This document shows positions 18,603 through 26,716 of a stretch of DNA of 64,000 bases, piece by piece. The DNA is taken from assembly GCF_039544005.1 (NCBI RefSeq), contig NZ_BAABKV010000001.1:2604001-2668000 (forward strand), in the 5' to 3' direction. The notes under the pieces are model-generated. The model saw only the letters and a program-made list of their open reading frames with translations, was not told the DNA's origin and ran no database searches. How positions within the stretch are numbered: position 1 is the stretch's first letter; each line of letters begins with the position of its first letter. Made by a program: the position numbers and the translations under genes. Source of the stretch: Kitasatospora paranensis (GTDB lineage Bacteria; Actinomycetota; Actinomycetes; Streptomycetales; Streptomycetaceae).

Positions 18603-19382
18603 ATGCCACCGCTGCCTGGTGCGGAACCGTTCCACCACGAGGGCGGGCCGGTCGGCGTGCTGCTCGTGCACGGCTTCACCGGCTCCCCGCAGTCGATGCG
18701 CCCGTGGGCCGACTACTTGGCCGCCGCCGGCCTCACCGTCGCACTCCCCCTGCTGCCCGGCCACGGCACCCGCTGGCAGGACATGCAGGCCACCCGGTGG
18801 GAGGACTGGTACGCCGAGGTGGACCGCGAGCTGCGGGTGCTGACCGAGCGGTGCGAGCAGGTCTTCGTCTGCGCCCTGTCGATGGGCGGCGGGCTGGCCC
18901 TGCGGCTGGCCGCCCGGCACGGGGACGCGGTGTCCGGCCTGGTGCTGGTCAACCCGTCGGTGCGCTCGGACAACCCGGCGACGGTGCTGCTGCCGGTGCT
19001 GCGCCACCTGGTGCCGAGCCTGCCCGGGGTGGCGAACGACATCGCCCTCGAAGGGTCCACCGAGCTCGGCTACGACCGCACCCCGCTGCACGCCGCGTGG
19101 TCGCTGTCTCGGCTGTGGCGGACCGTCCAGGCCGAGCTGCCGGACGTCCGCCAGCCCGTCCTGCTGCTGCACAGCCCCCAGGACCACGTGGTCTCACCGG
19201 CCAACTCGGAACTGGTGCTCGCCCGGATATCCTCGACGGACGTGACCGAGAAACTGTGCGAGCGCAGCTTCCACGTCGCGACGCTGGACCACGACGCCGG
19301 GATGATCTTCGAGTCGAGCCTCGACTTCATCCGGCGGCTGGCCCCGGCGGCGAAGTCCGATGCCGAGCACCACCTGGGCTGA
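18603..19382 (+). CDS. Alpha/beta-hydrolase, Est30-like carboxylesterase or monoacylglycerol lipase
   Basis: The 259-residue cytoplasmic hydrolase has an HGFTGSP oxyanion region (His23 onwards) and LPGHGT at 51-56. The nucleophile is Ser93 in ALSMGGG, the acid Asp194 in SPQDHVV and the base His224 in RSFHVATLDHD. This order and length fit the Est30/monoacylglycerol-lipase group. Substrate not predictable. An AAGGAG site precedes the ATG. It diverges from the lipid acyltransferase, so lipid turnover is a reasonable but unproven context. Confidence 0.9.
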   Translation: MPPLPGAEPFHHEGGPVGVLLVHGFTGSPQSMRPWADYLAAAGLTVALPLLPGHGTRWQDMQATRWEDWYAEVDRELRVLTERCEQVFVCALSMGGGLALRLAARHGDAVSGLVLVNPSVRSDNPATVLLPVLRHLVPSLPGVANDIALEGSTELGYDRTPLHAAWSLSRLWRTVQAELPDVRQPVLLLHSPQDHVVSPANSELVLARISSTDVTEKLCERSFHVATLDHDAGMIFESSLDFIRRLAPAAKSDAEHHLG

Positions 19383-19392
19383 AAGGCCGGCA

Positions 19393-20016
19393 GTGAACGA
19401 GACCAGCAGGGCGGGCGGCGACGAGGAGCTGCCCGAGGACGGCACGGCCGAACACACCCCCGACGGGCCCGCGGACGGCGGGACCGGACAGGACGGCACC
19501 GCGCCCGCCCGGCAGGTGCCCCGCAGCCAGGCGGAACAGGACGCGATCTTCGCCGAGCTGGTCGACCGGTTCGACGACCCGGTCGACCTCACGAACCCGG
19601 ACTGGCCGGAGATCGAGAACCTGCGGGCCAAGGATCCGGGGCCGACGGTCAACTCGCTCGACGCCTTCGGCGACTTCGCCCCCAAGCCTCGTCCGCGTCC
19701 GCGCCCGGCCGTGCCCGAGCCGGTCGCCGGACCGCGCGACTACGCGGCCGCCGAGGACCCGGACGAGGGCCACTTCGTCCCGCCCGAGCCGCCGCCGCTG
19801 CCGCCCGCCGACACCACGGCCAAGTTCGCCTGGCTCGCCGTCCTCGGCGGCCCGACGCTGCTGCTGTTCGACGCGCTGTTCTGGCACGAGGTGGCGGGCT
19901 GGCCGGCCTGGGTCGGCGTCAGCGCCTTCCTCGGCGGCTTCGTCACGCTGGTCGCCCGGATGAAGGACCGCGACGACGACGAGCCCGACGACCCGATGGG
20001 CGGCGCCGTCGTCTGA
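19393..20016 (+). CDS. Acidic membrane-anchored protein of unknown function
   Basis: The 207-residue protein begins at GTG 19393 with an AAAGG site, 10 bases after the esterase stop, so the two form an operon. The first 135 residues are hydrophilic, rich in Asp, Glu, Gly and Pro, with the conserved-looking patch EQDAIFAELVDRFDDPVDL. Two hydrophobic segments follow (about residues 140-190), ending in a strongly acidic tail with DRDDDEPDD. I do not recognise a named domain. A cytoplasmic, disordered N-terminus with a C-terminal helical hairpin in the membrane is the simplest reading. Confidence 0.75.
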   Translation: MNETSRAGGDEELPEDGTAEHTPDGPADGGTGQDGTAPARQVPRSQAEQDAIFAELVDRFDDPVDLTNPDWPEIENLRAKDPGPTVNSLDAFGDFAPKPRPRPRPAVPEPVAGPRDYAAAEDPDEGHFVPPEPPPLPPADTTAKFAWLAVLGGPTLLLFDALFWHEVAGWPAWVGVSAFLGGFVTLVARMKDRDDDEPDDPMGGAVV

Positions 20017-20037
20017 CCGACCGGGCCGCCTGGCCGC

Positions 20038-21215
20038 TCAGGCGGCGGGCGGCCCGGTCGGTGACAGCCCCGCCAGCCTGCGCCGGCGCTTGGCCAGGGT
20101 GGTCATCAGCAGCACCAGCAGCGCGGCGCAGCCCACCGCGGCCCAGGCCGGCAGCAGGACCGCGGCGGGCAGCAGCAGGCCGAGGGTGAGCACCGGGCAG
20201 GGCAGGTACCAGAGGGCCACGGTGCGCAGCCCGTCGCCGTAGCGCAGCGAGATCGCGGCGTTGGCGGTGTAGAAGGCCAGCACCCCGCCGCACAGCGCCC
20301 AGCGGCCGCCGGGCGGAAGGGGTGGTCGGGGTCGCCGACGGCGGTGCCGAGCGCCGCCGCGATCACGGTGATCCCGGAGACCAGGACGAACGGCAGGTAC
20401 ATCACGGTGTCGCGGATGGCCCGGGTGGAGCCGCCCAGCTGGGCGCGGGTCAGGCCGCGGGCGGCGCCCTCCGTCCCCCACAGGAAGAAGATCACGGCGA
20501 GTTCGGCGACCACCACGAAGCCGAGCAGCGCGGCCGCGCCGGAGGGCCCGGTGAAGTGGCCGGCGAACGTGGCGACCACGGTGAAGACGCTCTCGCCGAG
20601 CACGATCACCACGAACAGGCTGATCCGCTCCACCAGGTGCTCGACCGACAGCCGGTCGTAGAAGCCGGTGTCCATCCCGCGGCGGACGGCCAGCAGCACC
20701 ACCTCGGTCGCCATGGCCACACCCCACAGCACGAACCGGCCGGGCCCGGGGACGGCGGCGGAGACTCCCCACAGCACGGCCGGCAGCAGGCAGTACAGCA
20801 GCGGCCGCCAGGCCGGGAGGCGACTGCCGGGCAGCCGGGCCCGCCGGTACCAGAGGACGAAGGCGGCCAGCCGCACCCAGGCCGCGCCCAGCGCGTACGC
20901 CCAGGCCCGGCTGCCGAGGCCGTCGGGTGCGGCGGCGGCCATCAGGCCCAGACCCGGCATCGCCCCGAGCAGCACGGCCTGCGCGTGCGGGTTCTCCGGG
21001 CCGAACACGTCGACGGTGACCATCAGGTTGGCCCAGGCCCACCAGGCCGGGAAGAAGAGCACCAGGAAGGTGCCGAAGTCACCGGGCCCGGGATCCCCGT
21101 GCAGATCGGTGGCCAGCACGCTCACCATGACCACGAAGACCAGGTCGAAGAAGAGCTCGTACCAGCCGGCCCGCTGCTCCTGCGGTTCCTGCGGCGCCTC
21201 CCGCTGCGTGTCCAC
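20038..21215 (-). CDS. LtrA-family multi-pass membrane protein (frame broken by one missing base)
   Basis: This is the low-temperature-requirement-A family, recognised by WYELFFDLVFVVMVS near the N-terminus and the later RISLFVVIVLGES block. About ten transmembrane helices are expected. The biochemical role of the family is not known. The 3' third, from GGRWALCGGVLAFY on, is in a different frame. One base is missing at about 20309-20313 (CC GGG on the plus strand), and the corrected length is 392 residues. On its strand TAGAGT (21222-21227) lies 6 bases before the GTG, so it is probably a leaderless transcript. Confidence 0.82.
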
Positions 21216-21334
21216 CCGTCAACTCTAGGGAGTGCCGGGCGCTGCGGCGCCCGGCGGGCGGGCGTGACGGGCGGCTCGTAGTGTGGGGAGCGCGGCGATC
21301 GCCTGCTCCGGCGACCCCCTGGGAGGTGGTTCCC

Positions 21335-22276
21335 ATGCGCCGGACGAGCGCGCTCCGCGCCCTGCTGGGCTCCGCGGCGGCGGTGCTCGCCGTCCTCGTG
21401 GCGGCGGCGGGCTGCGGCTCACCCTCGGTGGTGACCCGTCCGGTGACGGGGAGTCCGTCGGGCGGCGGCTCCTCGGCCGCACCGAGCGGTCCCGCCCGGG
21501 CGCAGGTCGGCGACACGGTGGAGTTGCGGGGCACGGCCCAGGGCGCCCGGATGGCGGTGACGGTGACCTCGGTGGTGGATCCGGCGAACCCCGCGAACGA
21601 CATCGGCTCGCCGAGCCCGGGCCGCAAGCTCGTCGCGGTGCAGTTCCGGCTGCGGAACACCGGTTCCACCACCTACTCGGACGCGCCGTCGAACGGCGCC
21701 GAGGTGGTCGACGACCAGGGCCAGGGCTTCAACGCGACGGTGACCACGACCGTGACCTCCGGGCAGGCCTTCCCCGCCGGTGTGCACCTGGCGCCGGGGG
21801 ACAGCGCGCTCGGCTTCGTCGTGTTCGACCTGCCGGTGACCTCCCGCCCGGCCCGGGTGCAGTTCACCCTCGATTCGGGCCTCGCCGACCGGACCGGTCA
21901 GTGGAGCGTGCCCGCCACGCCCACGACCGGCGGCCCCGCGACGCCGGCCGGGCCGACCACGACCGTCACGCGGACCGCCCCGGCGGCGACCACCGCGCCC
22001 GGCGCCCGGCAGGTGGTCGAGGAGTACTACGCGGCGATCGACGCCCGGGACTACCGGCGCGCCTGGGACCTGGGCGGCCGCAATCTCTCGCCGAGCTACC
22101 GGGCCTTCGTGGCCGGGTTCGCCGGCACTGCGGCCGACACCCTGACGGTGACGGGGGCCCGCGGCGACACGGTGGACGTGGTGCTGGACGCCCTCGGCAC
22201 CGACGGCTCGCACCGCTTCTACACCGGCAGCTACACCGTCCGGGGCGGTGTGATCGTCGCGGCCTCGCTCAGGTAG
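21335..22276 (+). CDS. Secreted lipoprotein with DUF4352-like domain
   Basis: The 313-residue product has a signal peptide and a lipobox ending at Cys27 (VAAAGC). A Ser/Gly/Pro linker leads to an immunoglobulin-like domain (residues 55-190) with GRKLVAVQFRLRNTGSTTYS and LAPGDSALGFVVFDLP, typical of telokin-like DUF4352 proteins. A Thr/Pro-rich linker follows. The C-terminal module (VVEEYYAAIDARDYRRAWDL) resembles small NTF2-like or DUF4878-type domains. It would be anchored on the outer face of the membrane. A GGAGG site precedes the ATG. Its 3' end overlaps the convergent exonuclease-family gene by 8 bases. Confidence 0.82.
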   Translation: MRRTSALRALLGSAAAVLAVLVAAAGCGSPSVVTRPVTGSPSGGGSSAAPSGPARAQVGDTVELRGTAQGARMAVTVTSVVDPANPANDIGSPSPGRKLVAVQFRLRNTGSTTYSDAPSNGAEVVDDQGQGFNATVTTTVTSGQAFPAGVHLAPGDSALGFVVFDLPVTSRPARVQFTLDSGLADRTGQWSVPATPTTGGPATPAGPTTTVTRTAPAATTAPGARQVVEEYYAAIDARDYRRAWDLGGRNLSPSYRAFVAGFAGTAADTLTVTGARGDTVDVVLDALGTDGSHRFYTGSYTVRGGVIVAASLR

Positions 22277-23068
22277 CGGCCGGGACGCGCACGGCCGCCA
22301 GCACCGGAAGGTGGTCGGTGGCGGCCGACAGGTCGGCCTGCTGCACGCCGGGCAGCCCGACCGGGACGCCACAGCCGAGCACCTCGATCCCGGGGTCGCG
22401 AAGACCGCGTCGATCCGCTGGTGCGGGCGGTCGGGGACGGAGGTGAAGGTGCCGCCCCAGGGCGCGGCGGGGTGCGCGTCCTGGTACCGGGCGGCCAGCC
22501 GGCGCCAGCCCGGATCCTCGGGGTGCTCGTTGAAGTCGCCGGCGATCAGGCCGAGTTCGACACCTTCGAGCTGACCGGGCAGCAGGTCGAACTGGCGCAG
22601 CCGCTCTGCGGGGTCGAGCGACAGGTGGCAACTGGTGACGGTGAAGGGGGCCGAGCCGCCGATCCGCAGCACCGCGGTGGCGAAGCCCCGGGCGTGCAGG
22701 CCGCGGGTCTTGGGGAGCAGCCGGTCCCGGGTGGCGAGCACCTCGCAGCCGAGGCGGCCGATGATCAGCGGGCCGGCCGCGATGCGTCCGCCGCCGGAGA
22801 GGATCACGGTGCCGGTGCGGTGGGCCAGCCAGGCCGCCTGCTTGAGGGGCTTCCAGTAGCGCGGGGCCTCCTGCAGGCAGACGATGTCCGGCCGGCAGGC
22901 CCGAATCACCCGGACGAGTGCCTCCCGGTCGTCGCGCAGGGACCGGATGTTGTAGCTGAGCAGGCGGACGCGCCGGGCACCGTCCGGCTCGGTGCCGGAG
23001 GCGGGCAGGTCGGCGAGCGGTGCTGGAGTGGGCCCGGTCAGCGGGCTCGCGGCGGCCATGCCGGACAT
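22269..23068 (-). CDS. Endonuclease/exonuclease/phosphatase-family protein (frame broken by one missing base)
   Basis: The DNase-I-like fold is shown by LLSYNIRSLRDD, the metal-site Glu in CLQEAPR, the catalytic pair in LIAGDFNEHPED and the closing SAATDHLPVL with its His. The last 45 residues are in another frame, because a base is missing in CCC/GGGG at 22389-22395. The corrected product has 266 residues. Members hydrolyse phosphodiesters in nucleic acids, phosphoinositides or sphingolipids. No secretion signal is clear, so a cytoplasmic enzyme is likelier. Two ATGs (23068 and 23059) are possible starts. Confidence 0.85.
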
Positions 23069-23155
23069 GCTAGGGCCTGCCCGGCCGGTGTCGTGGGAAC
23101 GGCCCGCGGCGTCGGGCGACCGGCATCGCGAGCCCCGCCCGGCCGGCCGGACATG

Positions 23156-23197
23156 CCGACGGCGAGGCCGGAGCGGGTGCTCCGGCCTCGCCGTCGG
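23156..23197 (-). terminator. Terminator after glucose kinase
   Basis: A perfect 19-bp stem (23156-23174 with 23179-23197) closes a GGGT loop 26 bases past the glk stop, before the next gene on the same strand. It is one of the strongest hairpins in the window. Confidence 0.9.
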
Positions 23198-23222
23198 GCG
23201 GGTACGGGTGCTGCGGGGCCGG

Positions 23223-24164
23223 TCAGACCCGGGCCAGGTCGGCGGCGCCGGAGATGCCGGCGGCCGATCCGGTGGTGGCGAGCAGGACCTCGGCGCGCGG
23301 CCGGTGCGATCCGCCGGTGAGGTACTTGTCGAAGGCGGCGGCGACCGGGTCGAGCAGCAGGCTGCCGGAGTCGGAGACCCCGCCGCCGAGCACGAAGACA
23401 CCCGGGTCGAAGAGCGCGGCCAGGTCGGCCATGCCGCGGCCGAGCCAGTCGGCGAGCTCGTCGTAGCACTCCAGGGCGAGCGGGTCGCCCTCGGCGGCTG
23501 CCTCGGTGATGTGGATGCCGCGGATGGTGTCGGCGACACCGTCGTTGAGCTCCAGCATGCGCTTGCCGGCGATCGGGTCGGCCGCGGCCTTCTCACGGCC
23601 GTAGCGGCGCAGCGCGCGGCCGGAGGCGTACTGCTCCCAGCAGCCCTTGCCGCCGCAGCCGCAGAGCAGGCCGTCGGGGACCATGTTGAGGTGGCCGATC
23701 TCGCCGGCGACGCCGAAGCGGCCGCGGTGCATCCGGCCGTCCAGCACGATGCCGCCGCCGATGCCGGTGCCGACGGTGATCAGGACCATGTCCTCGTGCT
23801 CGGCCGCGGCGCCGAACTTGAACTCCGCCCAGGCCGCGCAGTTGGCGTCGTTCTCGACGACGGTCGTCAGCCCGGTGAGCTCCTCGACGCGCTGCTTGAG
23901 CGGCTCGTTCTCCCAGGCGATGTTCGGGGCGAAGATCACCGTGGAGCGGTCCCGGTCGACGAACCCGGGGGCCCCGACACCGACCGCGGCGACGTCCGGG
24001 TACTGCTCCTTGAGCTCCCGGACCGCCTGCGCGATCGCGTCGACCGCCCACTGGGGGTCGGCCGGGGTGGGTACCCGGGTCCGGGCAAGGATCTCGCCGG
24101 TCTCGTCGACCACACCTGCTGCGATCTTCGTCCCGCCGACGTCGACGCCGATGGTCAGAGCCAT
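23223..24164 (-). CDS. glk: ROK-family glucose kinase
   Basis: This enzyme phosphorylates glucose with ATP. In Streptomyces GlkA is also a main player in carbon catabolite repression (established knowledge). The 313-residue product has the N-terminal phosphate loop DVGGTK (8-13) and VGAPGFVDRD. The sugar-binding GEIGHLNM is followed by the ROK zinc motif CGCGGKGCWEQYASG. Length and motifs are complete. Upstream lies about 195 bases of comparatively AT-rich DNA (24165-24360) that should hold its promoter. I could not pick one pair of boxes with confidence. It is followed by a strong terminator and appears monocistronic or led by the small gene at 24361-24636. Confidence 0.96.
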   Translation of the reverse strand: MALTIGVDVGGTKIAAGVVDETGEILARTRVPTPADPQWAVDAIAQAVRELKEQYPDVAAVGVGAPGFVDRDRSTVIFAPNIAWENEPLKQRVEELTGLTTVVENDANCAAWAEFKFGAAAEHEDMVLITVGTGIGGGIVLDGRMHRGRFGVAGEIGHLNMVPDGLLCGCGGKGCWEQYASGRALRRYGREKAAADPIAGKRMLELNDGVADTIRGIHITEAAAEGDPLALECYDELADWLGRGMADLAALFDPGVFVLGGGVSDSGSLLLDPVAAAFDKYLTGGSHRPRAEVLLATTGSAAGISGAADLARV

Positions 24165-24360
24165 GTGTCCCTCAGCTATTCACTCGTTCCCGCTGAGCGG
24201 AACGGTACCCGCTGAGCAGTGCTCCCGTACACACCGCGGCCTACATTAACCGAAGACAATTTTCGGATTGGGCCGACGAATGCGTTCAGAAGTCGTAGGC
24301 TTCATGCCTTTGAGTGATGCCCAAGAGCGCCTGGGTCACCTACCCTGACCTGCGAGTTCA

Positions 24361-24636
24361 CTACTTGTCGGACGCCTCGTCGAGGTCGATGCGCTCGGCG
24401 TCGGCGTGTCCGGCACCGGCCCAGCGCCGTTCATGACCCGAGACGGCCGCCCGGTACGCGGCGGCCAGTTCGCCGCCCGCGGCGGTGAGATGTCCGTACA
24501 CCTCGGGGTTGCGCTCCTGCAGCCGGACGCCGTACTCCAGGGCCCGGCCGCCCAGGGCGAGCGCGAACCTGCGGACCTCGTCCACCAGGGGGCCGAGCTC
24601 CGCCCCGAACGGGTGCTCGCTCTTCTCGTCCGCCAT
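24361..24636 (-). CDS. Small conserved-type protein upstream of glucose kinase
   Basis: The 91-residue protein (ATG 24636) is helical and amphipathic, around GPLVDEVRRFALALGGRALE and later HLTAAGGELAAAYRAAVSG, with an acidic end. I see no catalytic motif. By position it could match the SCO2127-like gene that precedes glkA in S. coelicolor, a gene reported to influence glucose kinase and catabolite repression. The protein here is short and I cannot confirm homology. It lies 196 bases upstream of glk on the same strand. Confidence 0.65.
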   Translation of the reverse strand: MADEKSEHPFGAELGPLVDEVRRFALALGGRALEYGVRLQERNPEVYGHLTAAGGELAAAYRAAVSGHERRWAGAGHADAERIDLDEASDK

Positions 24637-24785
24637 CCGGCGCCTCCCTCGTCGGGGCCGCTCGCCCCGGTCGTTCCCCATCCGGCCGCACCGCGTCCGG
24701 ACGGGGAACGCTACCGGACGCCGCACCCCGGGCCGCGCGGGCGCGGGGGCGGCACGGAGGCGGGGCGGCCCAGGCGCGGGGCTGC

Positions 24786-25967
24786 TCAGGCGCGGGGCGC
24801 GGGCCAGAGGGCCGGATCGGGCGCGAAGCGCACCGACAGCACCCCGCCGGCCAGACCGGCGCCGCTGACGGTGCAGCGGCGCAGCGCGGCGGGCAGGGCC
24901 AGGATCCGCCGGTACGCCCCGGTGCCGACGACCAGCTCGTCACCGCGGCGGACGAGTTCGAGGCCGGCGCGGTCCGCACCGGGCAGCGCGAGGTGCCACA
25001 CCAGCAGCCCTTCCTCGGCGAGCCGGTCCTCCACCCACGGCTCGGGCGCGGCGCCGGGGCCCGGCTCGCCGTCGCGGTAGAGCGCGTCGGCGACGTCCTC
25101 CAGCGCGACCTCCGGCCAGGGGGCGGTGAGCAGCGGGACGCCGCCGAGCTCGGCGGCCAGCGCGGCGAGCTGCTCCTGCTGGCGGCCCGCGCGGGCGGCG
25201 AGCCAGGGGTCGGCCGAGCCGGCCGCGGCCGCGGGCAGCGCCCGGTGCACGACCACCGCGTCGAGCCGGCGCCCGTACAGGGCGAGCCCGGCGCGGATCC
25301 GGCGGAGCTCGCCGGTGCCGTGCGCGTCCGCGTCGACGACCAGCCGGACGGAGGTGCCGGGCGCGTCGATGACCGCACGCGCGTCGGCGAGCGCGCCGGA
25401 CGCGGCCGTCCGGGCCTCGAACAGCCAGTCCGCGGGCATCGGCACCCCGGCGACGGCCGCCAGCAGCGGGCGCAGCGCCCGGGCGGCCTGGCGCTGTTCG
25501 GGCAGCAGCCGGGCGAGGTAGCGCTCCAGCTGCTCGGGGAGGGCGAGGACGGCGAGGAGTTCGGCGGGGGCGGGCGCGGCCACCACGACGGTGTCGGCGT
25601 CGGCGGCGCGCAGGGCCCGCAGCAGCGCGAACTGGCGGACGCCGGGCAGCGGGGTGAGCTCCTCGGCGTCCAGCGGTTCGGCGCCGAGCAGGTCGAGGGC
25701 GGGCGCGAGCCGGCCGCCGAGGTGGTCGAGGGCCGAGCGCAGCGCGGCCTGCTCGTCGATCCGGAGGACGGCGAGCAGGCCGCCGGTGTCCCCGTACGGC
25801 ACCGGCTCGGCGGTGAGCCGGGTGTCGAGCAGGTCGTCGACGGTGCGGTGCGGGTCGTCCGCGGCGAGCAGCAGCGTGCGCCGGCCCTGCCGGGCGCTGT
25901 GCAGGGCGGTCGCGGCGGCCACGGCCGCCGAGCCGTCGCCGGTGACGAGGACGGTGCGCGCCGGCAC
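24786..25967 (-). CDS. ArsA-like ATPase relative with a degenerate P-loop
   Basis: The 393-residue protein follows the ArsA/GET3 layout: an N-terminal nucleotide-fold strand, the LLLAADDPHRTVDDLL switch region, long helices, then a C-terminal HSP20-like beta domain (LELVRRGDELVVGTGAYRRI). The Walker A position reads TGDGSAAVAAAT. In active ArsA it is GKGGVGKT, so both the signature Lys and the final Lys-Thr are lost. It may bind but not hydrolyse nucleotide, or neither. It starts at GTG 5 bases after the SRPBCC gene, forming an operon. The same pair occurs in mycobacteria (Rv2184c-Rv2185c) as I recall, so the association is old. Function unknown. Confidence 0.82.
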   Translation of the reverse strand: MPARTVLVTGDGSAAVAAATALHSARQGRRTLLLAADDPHRTVDDLLDTRLTAEPVPYGDTGGLLAVLRIDEQAALRSALDHLGGRLAPALDLLGAEPLDAEELTPLPGVRQFALLRALRAADADTVVVAAPAPAELLAVLALPEQLERYLARLLPEQRQAARALRPLLAAVAGVPMPADWLFEARTAASGALADARAVIDAPGTSVRLVVDADAHGTGELRRIRAGLALYGRRLDAVVVHRALPAAAAGSADPWLAARAGRQQEQLAALAAELGGVPLLTAPWPEVALEDVADALYRDGEPGPGAAPEPWVEDRLAEEGLLVWHLALPGADRAGLELVRRGDELVVGTGAYRRILALPAALRRCTVSGAGLAGGVLSVRFAPDPALWPAPRA

Positions 25968-25972
25968 GGCCG

Positions 25973-26407
25973 TCAGCCCTCGACGCGCTTCTTGAGACCG
26001 GCCAGGGCCCGGTCGATGATGACCTTCTCCGCCTTGCGCTTGATCATGCCGAGCATCGGGATCTTGACGTCGACGGCGAGCTGGTAGGTCACCTCGGTCG
26101 AGCCGCTCTTCAGGGCGGCGAGGCTGTAGGAGCCGTCGAGGGCGCGCAGCATCTGGCTCTTGACGAGGGTCCAGGAGACCTCGTGGTCGCCCTCCCAGGT
26201 GTAGGCGAGGACGTGCTCGTCGCGGATGGCACCGGCGTCGAGGAGGAGGCGGACTTCGGCGGCGCGACCGTTGTCGGCGGTGGAGAGCACCTCGATCTCC
26301 TTGACCTCGCCCGTCCAGTCCGGGTAGGCGGCGAAGTCCGCGATCACGGCCATCACCTCGGCCGGGGTCGCGTCGATGATGATGCTCGACCTGGTGTGCT
26401 CCGCCAT
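25973..26407 (-). CDS. SRPBCC-family (START-like) lipid/ligand-binding protein
   Basis: The 144-residue protein has the helix-grip pattern of the polyketide cyclase/dehydrase and lipid transport family. It starts SSIIIDATPAEVMAVIADFA, continues with YPDWTGEVKEIEVL and ends with a long amphipathic C-terminal helix rich in Lys (KRKAEKVIIDRALAGLKKRV). Such proteins enclose a hydrophobic cavity. It is the first gene of an operon with the ArsA-like protein and diverges from fadD. The mycobacterial equivalent by position is TB16.3 (Rv2185c). Ligand unknown; a lipid is plausible given the adjacent acyl-CoA synthetase. Confidence 0.88.
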   Translation of the reverse strand: MAEHTRSSIIIDATPAEVMAVIADFAAYPDWTGEVKEIEVLSTADNGRAAEVRLLLDAGAIRDEHVLAYTWEGDHEVSWTLVKSQMLRALDGSYSLAALKSGSTEVTYQLAVDVKIPMLGMIKRKAEKVIIDRALAGLKKRVEG

Positions 26408-26716
26408 GACGGCCCTCCGCGTCTGTTCAGATGTGCGCCCAGGGCAGGCTACCGCGCCGGGGGCCGCCCTCCGGGCGGCGCCCTGCGCGCCCGGGCCGCC
26501 GGGAGGGGCCGGGGCTACCGGCGGGTCGCCACGCGGCTGCCGTAAGGTGCGAGTCGAACGCGCTCCGCCGGGCCGCCCACGGCTGCGGATCGGAACGGCC
26601 CGGACCCGGACGACCTGGTGTGACGCTTCGAACACCGGAGCCGACCCCTCTGGCCGAATCCACCTACCGGGCAGTAACGTCCTGCCGTCCCGCAGCGTCG
26701 CAGACGAGGAGCAGTC
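26408..26716. promoter_or_regulatory. Divergent control region between SRPBCC gene and fadD
   Basis: No gene is visible in these 309 bases. On the left-going strand TAGCCT (26445-26450) is a likely -10 box for the SRPBCC-ArsA operon. On the right-going strand TAAGGT (about 26542) or TAACGT (about 26681) could serve fadD. A GC-rich inverted repeat around CCGCCC-TCC-GGGCGG (about 26467-26480) is present. A GAGGAG site precedes the fadD TTG. Confidence 0.45.

Noticed and set aside
24361..24636. Firm assignment as the SCO2127 homologue
   Set aside because: Only position supports it. The protein is short, and I cannot compare sequences reliably from memory.
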